DNA of 58,238 nt from Pseudoxanthomonas japonensis. GTDB taxonomy: Bacteria; Pseudomonadota; Gammaproteobacteria; Xanthomonadales; Xanthomonadaceae. The DNA is taken from assembly GCF_010093445.1 (NCBI RefSeq), contig NZ_PDWW01000028.1:1-58238 (forward strand), written 5' to 3'. Made by a program: the position numbers and the translations under genes. The notes beneath the pieces were generated by a model, which searched no databases, had not been told where the DNA came from, and saw nothing but the letters and a program-made list of their open reading frames with translations. Below, piece after piece: positions 1 to 7,740 of this stretch. The first letter of the stretch is position 1, and each line of letters opens with the position of its first letter.

Positions 1-4
1 CACC

Positions 5-457
5 ATGACGCACCCCTCCCCGCCCGACACCGTCGATGTCACCGTGCAACGCGCCTTTGCCGTGCCGGCCGAACGCGTGTTCGACGCCTGGCTGACGCCA
101 CGGTTGCTCGGGCAATGGATGTTCGGTCCGGATGTACGTGAAGAAAAGCTGCTGCGCCTGGACGTGGACCCGCGCGTCGGCGGCCGCTTCTCGATGCTGG
201 TCGAACGCGGCGGCGAGCGCATCGACCACGTCGGCGAGTACCTCGTCATCGACCGGCCGCACCGGCTGTCCTTCACCTGGACCATCGCCGGCGAAGCCGA
301 CCAGGACGGCAGCCGCGTCGATATCGCCATCACGCCCACGTCCACCGGCTGCGAGCTGCGCCTGGTCCACACCCTCCCGCGCGCGTGGGCCGATTACGCC
401 GGCCGCACGCAACAAGGCTGGAGCACGATGCTCGACGCCTTGCACGCGGTGTTCTGA
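5..457 (+). CDS. SRPBCC / AHSA1-like domain protein
   Basis: This 150-residue protein has the START/Bet v 1-like pattern of the AHSA1 family: VQRAFAVPAERVFDAWLTP near the N-terminus, then GGRFSMLVERGG and a C-terminal amphipathic helix ending GWSTMLDALH. Family members bind small hydrophobic ligands or act in stress responses, and many are encoded beside an ArsR-type regulator. The start lies 4 bases from the window edge, so the ribosome-binding site and any upstream partner are not visible. A second SRPBCC gene begins 29 bases downstream in the same direction, so the two are probably co-transcribed. The ligand is unknown. The family call is good; the specific function is not known. Confidence 0.85.
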   Translation: MTHPSPPDTVDVTVQRAFAVPAERVFDAWLTPRLLGQWMFGPDVREEKLLRLDVDPRVGGRFSMLVERGGERIDHVGEYLVIDRPHRLSFTWTIAGEADQDGSRVDIAITPTSTGCELRLVHTLPRAWADYAGRTQQGWSTMLDALHAVF

Positions 458-486
458 GCTTCCATCACCCTTCACAGGAGTCCGCC

Positions 487-1047
487 ATGAACGACATCAA
501 CACCGCTTTCGGCACGCTGGTCGCCCCCGGCACGCTGCGCCTGCAACGCTCGCTGCCAGGCCCCATCGAGCGCGTCTGGCACTACCTGACCGACAGCGAA
601 GCCCGGGGCAGCTGGCTGGCATCCGGTCCGATGGACCTGCGCGTCGGTGGCGACGTGCGGCTGGAATTCCACAACGACGATCTGTCCGACCATCGCGTGC
701 CGACGCCGGAGCGCTATCGCACCGAGGACGGCTGCCACCATCAGTCCGGCCAGGTCACGGCCTGCGAGCCGCCCCGCCTGTTGGCGCACACATGGGGAGA
801 AGCCGACGGCAGCGCGTCCGAGGTGCGCTTCGATCTGCAACCCGATGGCGATCGCGTCCTGCTGACCATTACCCATGCCCGCCTGCCCGACCGCGCCGCA
901 CTGCTCAGCGTGTCCGCCGGCTGGCACGCGCATGTCGGCGTCCTGCTCGACCACTTGGAAGGCCGCGCGCCGGGCAATTTCTGGGTCGCGCACGAAGCGC
1001 TGGAAACGGCCTACGCCGAACGGCTGCCGCGCGAAGCGGCGGCGTGA
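487..1047 (+). CDS. SRPBCC / AHSA1-like domain protein (second copy)
   Basis: This 186-residue protein carries the same fold signature as its upstream neighbour: LQRSLPGPIERVWHYLTDSEARGSWLASG, then GGDVRLEFHND and a C-terminal helix with GWHAHVGVLLDHLEG. The ATG at 487 was chosen because a good ribosome-binding site (CAGGAG, 475-480) sits just upstream; the same frame is open further upstream but without such a site. The arrangement of two adjacent, diverged AHSA1-like proteins suggests an old tandem duplication or a two-protein operon. The ligand and role are unknown. In these pairs an ArsR-family repressor often lies upstream, which here would be outside the window. Confidence 0.86.
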   Translation: MNDINTAFGTLVAPGTLRLQRSLPGPIERVWHYLTDSEARGSWLASGPMDLRVGGDVRLEFHNDDLSDHRVPTPERYRTEDGCHHQSGQVTACEPPRLLAHTWGEADGSASEVRFDLQPDGDRVLLTITHARLPDRAALLSVSAGWHAHVGVLLDHLEGRAPGNFWVAHEALETAYAERLPREAAA

Positions 1048-1050
1048 CCG

Positions 1051-1413
1051 TCAGAGCAGCAGCCAGGGCAAGGCCAGCGTCAGCACGATGATCGCCACCA
1101 TCGCCGCCAGCACGCCGATAACGTAGGCCGGCCTTGCCTGAAGCTGCCCCATGAACGTCTCGGCACGTCCCTCGCGCTCGTCCGCCGCCTGGCGCGCGCG
1201 GGCCTGGTCGCGCCGACTCGCCTGGTAGTCGGCCATCAGGGTCTTCGCGCGTGCCAGCTGGTCCGCGTCCTCGATCCACAGTCCGCCTGCGGAGATCCCC
1301 CACGGACTGGGCTGCGTTTCGTAGAAATCGATCGCGTTCGCGCGCAGCAGGTCGCGCACCTCGTCGGCTTCGTCGCCGGGCACGTTGCGCAGGTTGAGGA
1401 ACAGTTTCGCCAT
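1051..1413 (-). CDS. DUF6164 family membrane-anchored protein
   Basis: This 120-residue protein starts MAKLFLNLRNVPGDEADEVR. Its N-terminal region (about 1-60) resembles a small DUF2007-like alpha/beta signal-transducing domain with the pattern of residues FYETQPSPWGISAGGLWI. A charged, probably helical linker follows (about 65-90), then one C-terminal transmembrane helix (about 97-118, VIGVLAAMVAIIVLTLALPWLLL). The soluble domain therefore probably faces the cytoplasm. The gene converges with the SRPBCC gene, leaving only 3 bases between the stops, and is divergent from the FKBP gene. I recognise this as the DUF6164 family, which has no established function. Confidence 0.75.
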   Translation of the reverse strand: MAKLFLNLRNVPGDEADEVRDLLRANAIDFYETQPSPWGISAGGLWIEDADQLARAKTLMADYQASRRDQARARQAADEREGRAETFMGQLQARPAYVIGVLAAMVAIIVLTLALPWLLL

Positions 1414-1501
1414 GCCGGCAGTGTACCCGGTGCGTCTGCGCAGACTGTCGCGCAGGATCGGTTACCCTGCGCGCCTCTCGCCCCACCGGATGACATTGTC
1501 G

Positions 1502-1936
1502 ATGCGTACCCTGCTGCTCGCTGTTTCGCTGACCCTGCTCGCCGCCTGCGCGCCTGCCGGCCCGCCCCCGGGTGGCAGCGTCGCCGAACTGGAGCGCATC
1601 GATACGCTCGCCGGCACCGGTGCCGTGGCGACCAGCGGGAGCGATGTCAGCGTGCACTACACCGGCTGGCTGTACGACGAGACCGCCCCGCAGCAGCGCG
1701 GCATGAAGTTCGACAGCTCGGTCGACCGCGGCACGCCCTTCACCTTCCTGCTCGGCGCCGGACAGGTGATCCGCGGCTGGGACGACGGCGTGGCCGGCAT
1801 GAAGGTCGGCGGCAAGCGCACGCTGAAGATTCCCGCCGACCTCGGCTATGGCAGCAAGGGCGCCGGCGGTGTCATCCCGCCGGGCGCCTCGCTGGTGTTC
1901 GACGTCGAACTCGTCGACGTCAAGCCGCACGAGTAG
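1502..1936 (+). CDS. FKBP-type peptidyl-prolyl cis-trans isomerase, lipoprotein
   Basis: This 144-residue protein is a predicted lipoprotein: a short signal peptide ends in the lipobox LAAC (Cys at about 18). The rest is one FKBP domain with its hallmarks: VHYTGWLYD, KFDSSVDRGTPFTFLLGAGQVIRGWDDGVAGMKVGGKR, and IPADLGYGSKGAGGVIPPGASLVFDVELVDV. It should catalyse proline isomerisation in the periplasm as a folding helper of exported proteins. The ATG at 1502 was chosen because it gives a compact signal peptide; an in-frame ATG four codons earlier (1490) is the alternative. A GTAG-type palindromic repeat follows the stop. Confidence 0.92.
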   Translation: MRTLLLAVSLTLLAACAPAGPPPGGSVAELERIDTLAGTGAVATSGSDVSVHYTGWLYDETAPQQRGMKFDSSVDRGTPFTFLLGAGQVIRGWDDGVAGMKVGGKRTLKIPADLGYGSKGAGGVIPPGASLVFDVELVDVKPHE

Positions 1937-1948
1937 ATCGTGTTTCCT

Positions 1949-2065
1949 GTAGGAGCGACGTCAGTCGCGACCGCACGGCCTGATCACCGTGGACCAGACC
2001 CCTGCGAGATGTGCGAGGTTTACCGGCTCTTCTTTTTCGCGGTCGCGACTGACGTCGCTCCTACA
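1949..2065. repeat. GTAG-type palindromic repeat pair
   Basis: GTAGGAGCGACGTCAGTCGC at 1949-1968 is repeated as its reverse complement near 2045-2065, so the two copies face each other across about 70 bases. Each copy is itself a short hairpin with a GTAG foot. This is the common Xanthomonadaceae/Pseudomonas GTAGGAGCG element, a REP-like sequence, here placed between convergent genes. Confidence 0.8.
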
Positions 2066-2076
2066 GAGACGCCGCC

Positions 2077-3675
2077 CTACTCCACCGGCACCAGTCGCAG
2101 GTCGTGGAAATCGAAGCTGAAGTCGGTCAACGGTGAGATCGCTTCCATCCGTGCCTCGCGGACGCCGCCGTCCGGCTTCAGCGAGTAGGTCAGGAAGGCA
2201 TCGGCGTTGAGCCAGCGCTCGCGCCAGCGCACCACGAAGGTGTCGTGCTGCCACGGCTGCAGGTCGCCGACCAGTTCCGGCGTGCGGCTGAAGCGAAGGA
2301 CCAGACCGTTGCTCTCCTGCGTCACCACCACGTCGCCGTACCACGGGTCGCGCAACGTGCCCGCGTACTTCGCCAGCGGCAGCGATGGCTTCGCGCTCGG
2401 GTCGCGCGCGGCCAGCAGCTTCTGCCAGTGCTCGTCGGCGTTGTCCTTGGACTGCGCCACCTGTGCCCGGTAGGCGGCCAGCCAGTCCGTGCCGCTGTTG
2501 GCCAGGTACGCGTCCAGCACTTTCAACGTGATCGCATTGAAGGCCGCACCCACTTCCTGGTTGGTCAGCACCACGATGCCCAGCTTCTGCTCCGGCACCA
2601 GCGTCACGCGCGAGACCATGCCCGGCCAGCCGCCGGTGTGCCACACGAGCTTGCGGCCCTGGAAATCGGACACCATCCAGCCTTCGCCATAGCCGAGGAA
2701 GTTCGGCTTCGCCGCCTTCAGCGCCTCGATCTTCGGTTCGGCGATCGGGATGGGCGTGACCAGGGACCACATCGCCTTCTGCCGCGCGGGCGTGAACAGC
2801 GCCTGCTCGCGGCCTTTTGCATCGCGGTACGTGCCACCGGCGAGCTGCGCGTTCATCCACTTCGCCATGTCGGTGACGCTGGAATAGAGGCCGCCGGCGC
2901 CGGCGACGTTGCGCCAGGTCATCCGCGGCGCCGGCTGCAGCGTGGTGAAGTCGGCCTTGGCATGCCCGCTGGCGACGTTGTCGCCGGCCTTCAGCGCATC
3001 GCTGTTGTAGAGCGTATCGTGCATGCCCAGCGGCTGGAAGAAGCGCGCGCGCAGGAACTGGTCGTACGGCTGCCCGCTGGCCTGTTCGACGACCAGCTGC
3101 GCCACGCCGTACAGGATGTTGTCGTACGCATAGCGCTCGCGGAAGCCGCCGGTGAGCGGCACGTCGCGCAGGCGCTCGGCGACCTCGCGGTTGCTGTAGG
3201 TGGTGGTAGGCCAGAACAGCAGGTCGCCCGCGCCCAGGCCCAGCCCGCTGCGGTGGACCAGCAGGTCGCGGATGCGCATCTCACGGGTGACGTAGGGGTC
3301 GGCCATGCGGAACCACGGCAGGTGGTCGATCACGCGGTCTTCCAACGTCAGCTTGCCCTCGTCGGCCAGCATCGACAGCGAGGCGGCGGTGAACGCCTTG
3401 GTGTTGGAGGCGATGGCGAACATCGTGTGCGCATCGACCCGCGCCGCCTTGCCCATCTCGCGCTCGCCCCAGCCCTTGGCCAGCACCACCTCGCCGTCCT
3501 TGACCACGGCGACGGCGATACCCGGCACGTCGAAGGCCTCGCGGACCGAGTCGACATAGGCGTCGATGTCCTGCAGCGCGGGCGGCGGTGCGGCTTCTTT
3601 CGCCACCGCGCCGGAGGCGAACAGGCAGAGCAGCCAGAAGGCGCGGCTGGTGGTCGCCGGCAGGTTCGAACGCAT
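2077..3675 (-). CDS. Serine hydrolase, class C beta-lactamase fold, with DUF3471 domain
   Basis: This 532-residue protein has a signal peptide (MRSNLPATTSRAFWLLCLFA.., cleaved after about 24). The beta-lactamase-related fold carries the catalytic SxxK (SNTK, Ser90 and Lys93), the YxN motif in YAYDNILYG, and an HTGG motif (LVWHTGGWPGM) in place of KTG. The last ~100 residues (YAGTLRDPWYGDVVV onward) match the accessory DUF3471 domain. Such proteins are periplasmic D-amino-peptidases, esterases or carboxypeptidase-like enzymes rather than true antibiotic-resistance enzymes; the substrate cannot be assigned. The ATG at 3675 was chosen because it opens a clean signal peptide, whereas the frame runs open much further upstream. 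It is divergent from the flavoprotein gene. Confidence 0.9.
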   Translation of the reverse strand: MRSNLPATTSRAFWLLCLFASGAVAKEAAPPPALQDIDAYVDSVREAFDVPGIAVAVVKDGEVVLAKGWGEREMGKAARVDAHTMFAIASNTKAFTAASLSMLADEGKLTLEDRVIDHLPWFRMADPYVTREMRIRDLLVHRSGLGLGAGDLLFWPTTTYSNREVAERLRDVPLTGGFRERYAYDNILYGVAQLVVEQASGQPYDQFLRARFFQPLGMHDTLYNSDALKAGDNVASGHAKADFTTLQPAPRMTWRNVAGAGGLYSSVTDMAKWMNAQLAGGTYRDAKGREQALFTPARQKAMWSLVTPIPIAEPKIEALKAAKPNFLGYGEGWMVSDFQGRKLVWHTGGWPGMVSRVTLVPEQKLGIVVLTNQEVGAAFNAITLKVLDAYLANSGTDWLAAYRAQVAQSKDNADEHWQKLLAARDPSAKPSLPLAKYAGTLRDPWYGDVVVTQESNGLVLRFSRTPELVGDLQPWQHDTFVVRWRERWLNADAFLTYSLKPDGGVREARMEAISPLTDFSFDFHDLRLVPVE

Positions 3676-3766
3676 CGTGTGTCCCGTGTCTGGAGGTCCG
3701 TGCGACGATACCGCATGGCGTATGCGCCCTGCGCCTCCCGGAAGCGACGGACGGTCACGGCATACT

Positions 3767-5035
3767 ATGCGGATGCCTGCGCAACGCCCCGAAGACTCCG
3801 CCTCCCCGCCCACCATCGCCGTCATCGGCGGCGGCCCGGCCGGACTGATGGCGGCCGAAACCCTGCGCGCCGCCGGCCTGCAGGTCGATCTGTACGACGC
3901 CAAGGGGTCGGTGGGACGCAAGTTCCTGATCGCCGGCAAGGGTGGCATGAACCTGACCCACTCCGACCCCATCGATGTCTTCGTCACGCGCTACCACGGA
4001 CGCTGCGACGAGGTCGCCGCGTGGCTGCGCGACTTCGATGCCGATGCCCTGCGCGCCTGGGCGCGCGGGCTCGGCGTGGAGACCTTCGTCGGCACCTCGG
4101 GCCGTGTGTTCCCATCCGACCTGAAGGCGGCACCGTTGCTGCGCGGCTGGGTGCGGCGCCTGCGCGAACAGGGCGTTCGCTTCCACGTGCAGCATCGCTG
4201 GCTCGGCTGGAACGATGGAGATGCGCTGCGCTTCGCGACGCCCGACGGCGATATCGACGTGCAGGCCGATGCCACCGTGCTGGCGATGGGCGGGGGCAGC
4301 TGGCCCGAACTCGGTTCGGATGGCGCCTGGGTAGACGCACTGAAAGCAAAGGACATTGACGTCGCACCGCTGCTTCCATCGAACTGCGGCTTCGACATCG
4401 GCTGGAGCGAGCATCTGGCCACGCGCTTCGCCGGCGAGCCGCTCAAGCCGGTGGTCGCACACTGGCAGGATACCGACGGCACCGCGCAGCAGCGCCAGGG
4501 CGAATGCGTACTCACCGCCACCGGCATCGAGGGCAGCCTGGTCTACGCGTTGTCGCCGATGCTGCGCGACGCCATCGCGCGCGACGGTCACGCCACGCTG
4601 GTGCTGGACCTGCTGCCGGGTCGCGAGGAAGCCGACCTCGCCCGCCGCCTCGCCAAACCGCGCGGCTCGCGCAGCCTCAGCGAACACCTGCGGCGCGAAG
4701 CCGGCGTCACCGGCGTGCGTGCCGCGCTGCTGTACGAAGTCCTGGACAAGGCGGCGCTCGCCGATTCCGCGTGCATCGCGCGGACGTTGAAGCATTTCCC
4801 GTTCCGGCTGCAGCGCACGCGCCCGATCGCCGAGGCGATCAGCAGTGCCGGCGGGATTCGGATGGAGGCGCTGGATCCGCAGCTGATGCTGCGCGCCCGG
4901 CCCGGCGTGTTCGCTGCCGGCGAGATGCTCGACTGGGAGGCGCCCACCGGCGGCTACCTGCTGACGGCCTGCTTCGCCAGCGGCCATCACGCCGCGCACG
5001 GCGTGATCGACTGGCTGGCGCAACGCAGCACCTGA
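3767..5035 (+). CDS. TIGR03862-type flavoprotein (NAD(P)/FAD-dependent oxidoreductase)
   Basis: This protein of about 422 residues begins with a Rossmann FAD-binding motif (IAVIGGGPAGLMAAETLRAAG) near residue 16. The family's KFLIAGKGGMNLTHS segment and VLAMGGGSWPELGSDG follow, and the C-terminal flavin-contact block is AISSAGGIRMEALDPQLMLRARPGVFAAGEMLDWEAPTGGYLLT. This architecture is the HI0933/YhiN-like group, specifically the TIGR03862 branch. The electron partner and substrate are unknown. Two in-frame ATGs (3767, 3773) are both possible and no strong ribosome-binding site decides between them. It is transcribed divergently from the serine hydrolase across about 90 bases. Confidence 0.88.
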   Translation: MRMPAQRPEDSASPPTIAVIGGGPAGLMAAETLRAAGLQVDLYDAKGSVGRKFLIAGKGGMNLTHSDPIDVFVTRYHGRCDEVAAWLRDFDADALRAWARGLGVETFVGTSGRVFPSDLKAAPLLRGWVRRLREQGVRFHVQHRWLGWNDGDALRFATPDGDIDVQADATVLAMGGGSWPELGSDGAWVDALKAKDIDVAPLLPSNCGFDIGWSEHLATRFAGEPLKPVVAHWQDTDGTAQQRQGECVLTATGIEGSLVYALSPMLRDAIARDGHATLVLDLLPGREEADLARRLAKPRGSRSLSEHLRREAGVTGVRAALLYEVLDKAALADSACIARTLKHFPFRLQRTRPIAEAISSAGGIRMEALDPQLMLRARPGVFAAGEMLDWEAPTGGYLLTACFASGHHAAHGVIDWLAQRST

Positions 5036-5211
5036 GTGGTCGTCCGCAGGGGCTGCGGCGCGCACCCCGGGAAGTGCGTGCCGCAGCGGCTGCGGAACGT
5101 GGGCGGCACGATACGCGAGGACTTGTTGACGTCCGGTTAGCGTTTCAGAGCAGTTTTATTACAGACATTTACGGCCGGATGTGCATGCTAGTCCTCACGC
5201 GGCATGCACCC

Positions 5212-5424
5212 TCATTCTGCTTCGTCACCCGCCGGTTTTTCCGCGGCACCTTCGCGTCGCGCCTTCGCCGCCACGTACATGTTGTCGACAAGGTTGGGAT
5301 AGCGTCGGCCTGCCGCGGCCGCACGGGCGCGCGCTTCTTCCACCTGCGCGGGCGTCAGTTTCATCGCACCGCCTCGCCGCTTCGGCGCCAGGCGTTGCCA
5401 GGGACTGGGCTTGCGCGTCGCCAT
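5212..5424 (-). CDS. Small conserved basic protein of unknown function
   Basis: This 70-residue ORF encodes MATRKPSPWQRLAPKRRGGAM followed by a helical LTPAQVEEARARAAAAGRRYPNLVDNM and an acidic tail. The Arg/Lys-rich N-terminus and the amphipathic helix suggest a small nucleic-acid- or protein-binding protein, but no family is recognised. Codon use is like that of neighbouring genes, supporting a real gene. It lies 3 bases downstream of the RidA stop in the same direction, so it is likely the last gene of that operon. The region 5036-5211 before it, between convergent genes, shows nothing further. Confidence 0.6.
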   Translation of the reverse strand: MATRKPSPWQRLAPKRRGGAMKLTPAQVEEARARAAAAGRRYPNLVDNMYVAAKARREGAAEKPAGDEAE

Positions 5425-5427
5425 GAC

Positions 5428-5772
5428 TCAGACCGCGGCCGTCACCACGATCTCGATCAGCCATGCCGGTCGTGCGAGGTTCGCCTGCACGGTGGCGCGC
5501 GGCGGTGCATTGCCTTCCGGGACCCACGCGTCCCATACGCGGTTCATCGCCTCGAAGTCCTGCAGGTCCTTGATGAAGATTTCGGCACGCAGGATCTTCG
5601 ACTTGTCGGTGCCGGCGCGCGCCAGCAGCGCATCGATCTCGCCCAGCACCTGCTGGGTCTGGCCGGCGATGCCCTGCGTGGCGTCCTCGGCGATCTGGCC
5701 GGCCAGGTACACCACGCCATTGTGGATGGCCATCTCGGACAGACGCGGGCCTACGTCGAAGCGCTGGATCAT
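5428..5772 (-). CDS. RidA family protein (enamine/imine deaminase-like)
   Basis: This 114-residue protein has the RidA/YjgF/YER057c pattern: MAIHNGVVYLAGQIAEDATQGIAGQTQQVLGEIDALLARAG, then ILRAEIFIKDLQDFEAMNRVWDAWV and the C-terminal APPRATVQANLARPAWLIEIVVTA, which holds the Arg and Glu that line the trimer-interface active site. RidA proteins hydrolyse reactive enamine/imine intermediates formed by PLP enzymes. The ATG at 5772 was chosen because it follows a GGAGGAAA ribosome-binding site and gives the standard family length; the frame is open far upstream. It is followed closely by a 70-residue conserved small gene. Confidence 0.9.
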   Translation of the reverse strand: MIQRFDVGPRLSEMAIHNGVVYLAGQIAEDATQGIAGQTQQVLGEIDALLARAGTDKSKILRAEIFIKDLQDFEAMNRVWDAWVPEGNAPPRATVQANLARPAWLIEIVVTAAV

Positions 5773-5801
5773 GGGGTTTCCTCCGTTGTGGGACGGGCAG
5801 C

Positions 5802-6473
5802 TTAGCGCCGCGCGGCGACCGTCGCACCGGACCCGGCCCGCCACAGCCACCACCCGCCGAGCCACATGGCGATGACGATCAACGCGATCAGCAGCTTCTG
5901 CACCCAGCCCTGGCCTGCGGGCGGCCACAGGGCGTGCAGCCACAGCAACGCATAGCAGGCCACCGACCACGTCGCAGCCAGCGGGAAGTACCGACGCCAC
6001 GTATCGTCCAGACGGAACCGCCACGCCTGCAGGACCATGCCGGTGGTGACGCAGAGGAATGCGGTGATCGCGCACGTATGGTGGAACCAGTGGTGGAAGT
6101 ACGGCGCCGCCTGCGGCAACCAGGAATCGCCGATCGCCACGCCCGCCAACGCCACCGCGCCGATGCAGAACAGCAGCAGCGGCGCGGCGCTGCGTGCCCT
6201 CGCCGACAGTTGCGCGTGCAGGCCGACCGCCAGCACCACGATGGTCGCGGCGAGCACGCAGTAGGTGGTGCGCAGCAGCAGCCCCCATGGACCGAGCAGG
6301 TACTGGCTCAGCGTGGCCCGCTGCCAGTCCAGGTCAGCGCGTACCAGTTGCAGCGATCCCGCCACGAGCAGGAACCCCACGGCACCGGTCATCGCCGCCA
6401 GCCCGGCTGGCTCGGCCAGCCGGGTTGGCACAGGACGGGACGGGGCGTCGACGGAGGATCGTGGAGCGGACAT
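5802..6473 (-). CDS. DUF998 domain integral membrane protein
   Basis: This 223-residue protein is largely hydrophobic, with about six transmembrane segments: LAAMTGAVGFLLVAGSLQLV, LLRTTYCVLAATIVVLAVGL, LLLFCIGAVALAGVAIG, an HHWFHHTCAITAFLCVTTGM segment rich in histidines, a WSVACYALLWLHAL segment and the C-terminal LLIALIVIAMWLGGWWLW. The pattern fits the DUF998 family of bacterial inner-membrane proteins with no defined function. The start at 6473 removes a charged stretch from an open upstream extension. It is divergent from the MASE2 diguanylate cyclase. Confidence 0.75.
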   Translation of the reverse strand: MSAPRSSVDAPSRPVPTRLAEPAGLAAMTGAVGFLLVAGSLQLVRADLDWQRATLSQYLLGPWGLLLRTTYCVLAATIVVLAVGLHAQLSARARSAAPLLLFCIGAVALAGVAIGDSWLPQAAPYFHHWFHHTCAITAFLCVTTGMVLQAWRFRLDDTWRRYFPLAATWSVACYALLWLHALWPPAGQGWVQKLLIALIVIAMWLGGWWLWRAGSGATVAARR

Positions 6474-6648
6474 CGGGAAACCGCGAAGGGAGGACGCCGG
6501 ATTATCGTCCACGCGCTCAAGAATCCGGCTCTTCGGCCGTTCTCCTGGCATGGCTCCGCAGCGTGCCCGCTGTCACGCTTTGACCTACACTCCGCCTTCC
6601 CCCGGCGCTCCGGGGGTGGCCGCCACGAGCGAGGGGACTCCAGCGCCA

Positions 6649-7731
6649 ATGCCGTTCAACGCACCGCCCGGGACCGATCCGGAACGCCATACCGAACGCC
6701 TGCCGCGCCGGATCTACCGGCTGCGCATGCTTGGCATGGGCTTGGGGGCGTTGCCGATCGGCATGGTGCTGCTGGAGAACCAGGCCGGCGCGGGCCATTG
6801 GGTGTTCCTGCTCTTCACCACGGTGGTGTGGCCGCAGCTCGCGCTGTGGCTGGCGCTGCGCCATCCGGTGCCATTCCGCGGCGAGATCCGCAACCTGCTG
6901 GTGGATTCGATCCTGGCCGGCATGTGGGTGCCACTGATGGCCTTCAACCTGCTGCCCAGCGTACTGCTGGTGACGCTGGCCACGGTCGACAAGATCAGCA
7001 CCGGCATCGACCGGCTCTGGTACTGGTCGCTGCCCCTGATGGCGGCCGGCGCGGTGGCGGCCGGCATGGCGAGCGGGTTCGAGGTGCAGGCCGTCACCAG
7101 CATGCCGGTGATGGTCGCGTGCCTGCCGATGCTGCTGATCCACACGATCGCCGTCAGCCAGGCCAGCTACCGTCTGGTGCGCAAGGTGAAGCGGCAGAAC
7201 CGGCAGCTGGACGAACTGAGCCGGCGCGACACGCTGACCGCGCTGGACAGCCGGCGGTACTGGCAGGAGCAGGCGGCGCTGCTGCTCGACCAGTGCGCCG
7301 ACACCGGCGAGCCGGCCACGCTGCTGATGATCGACATCGATCATTTCAAGGCGATCAACGACCGCCATGGCCATGCGGCCGGCGACGACGTGCTGCGGGC
7401 GACGGCGGAGGTGATCCGCCAGAGCATCCGTGGCCACGACGCGGCGGGCCGGCTGGGCGGCGACGAGTTCGCGGTGCTGTTGCGCGGCACCGATGTGGAC
7501 GCGGCCGGCATCGTGGCCCAGCGCATCCGTGAGGGCGTGCAGGCGTTGCAGGTGGACAGTGCACCTGGGCTTCGCCCTACCGTCAGCCTGGGCCTGGCGA
7601 AGACGACGGGGGCCGCCGGTTTGCGGGCCTGGCTGGAAGCGGCCGACCGGGCGCTCTACCAGGCCAAGAGCCGCGGACGCAACCAGCTGGCGATCGACGA
7701 CGGCCTGCAGGCGATCGTCGACACGCCCTGA
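6649..7731 (+). CDS. MASE2-domain diguanylate cyclase
   Basis: This 360-residue inner-membrane protein has a MASE2-like N-terminus (PRRIYRLRMLGMGLGALPIGMVLL..) with about five transmembrane helices up to residue ~180, then a GGDEF domain. The catalytic signature GGDEF lies at 270-274, and an intact allosteric inhibition site RxxD (RGHD, 261-264) lies upstream, so this should be an active, product-inhibited cyclic-di-GMP synthase. The metal-binding Asp is in LLMIDIDHFKAINDRHGHAAGDD. The ATG at 6649 was chosen because the MASE2 family begins about here, although the frame is open upstream; GAGGGGACT at 6631 could serve as ribosome-binding site. The stop is 9 bases from the convergent TPR-GGDEF gene. 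Confidence 0.9.
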   Translation: MPFNAPPGTDPERHTERLPRRIYRLRMLGMGLGALPIGMVLLENQAGAGHWVFLLFTTVVWPQLALWLALRHPVPFRGEIRNLLVDSILAGMWVPLMAFNLLPSVLLVTLATVDKISTGIDRLWYWSLPLMAAGAVAAGMASGFEVQAVTSMPVMVACLPMLLIHTIAVSQASYRLVRKVKRQNRQLDELSRRDTLTALDSRRYWQEQAALLLDQCADTGEPATLLMIDIDHFKAINDRHGHAAGDDVLRATAEVIRQSIRGHDAAGRLGGDEFAVLLRGTDVDAAGIVAQRIREGVQALQVDSAPGLRPTVSLGLAKTTGAAGLRAWLEAADRALYQAKSRGRNQLAIDDGLQAIVDTP

Positions 7732-7740
7732 TCCGGACCC

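Noticed and set aside
5036..5211. Possible short gene in the gap after the flavoprotein
   Set aside because: Only a low-quality frame (MHASPHAACTLILLRH..) is present; codon use and motifs give no support.
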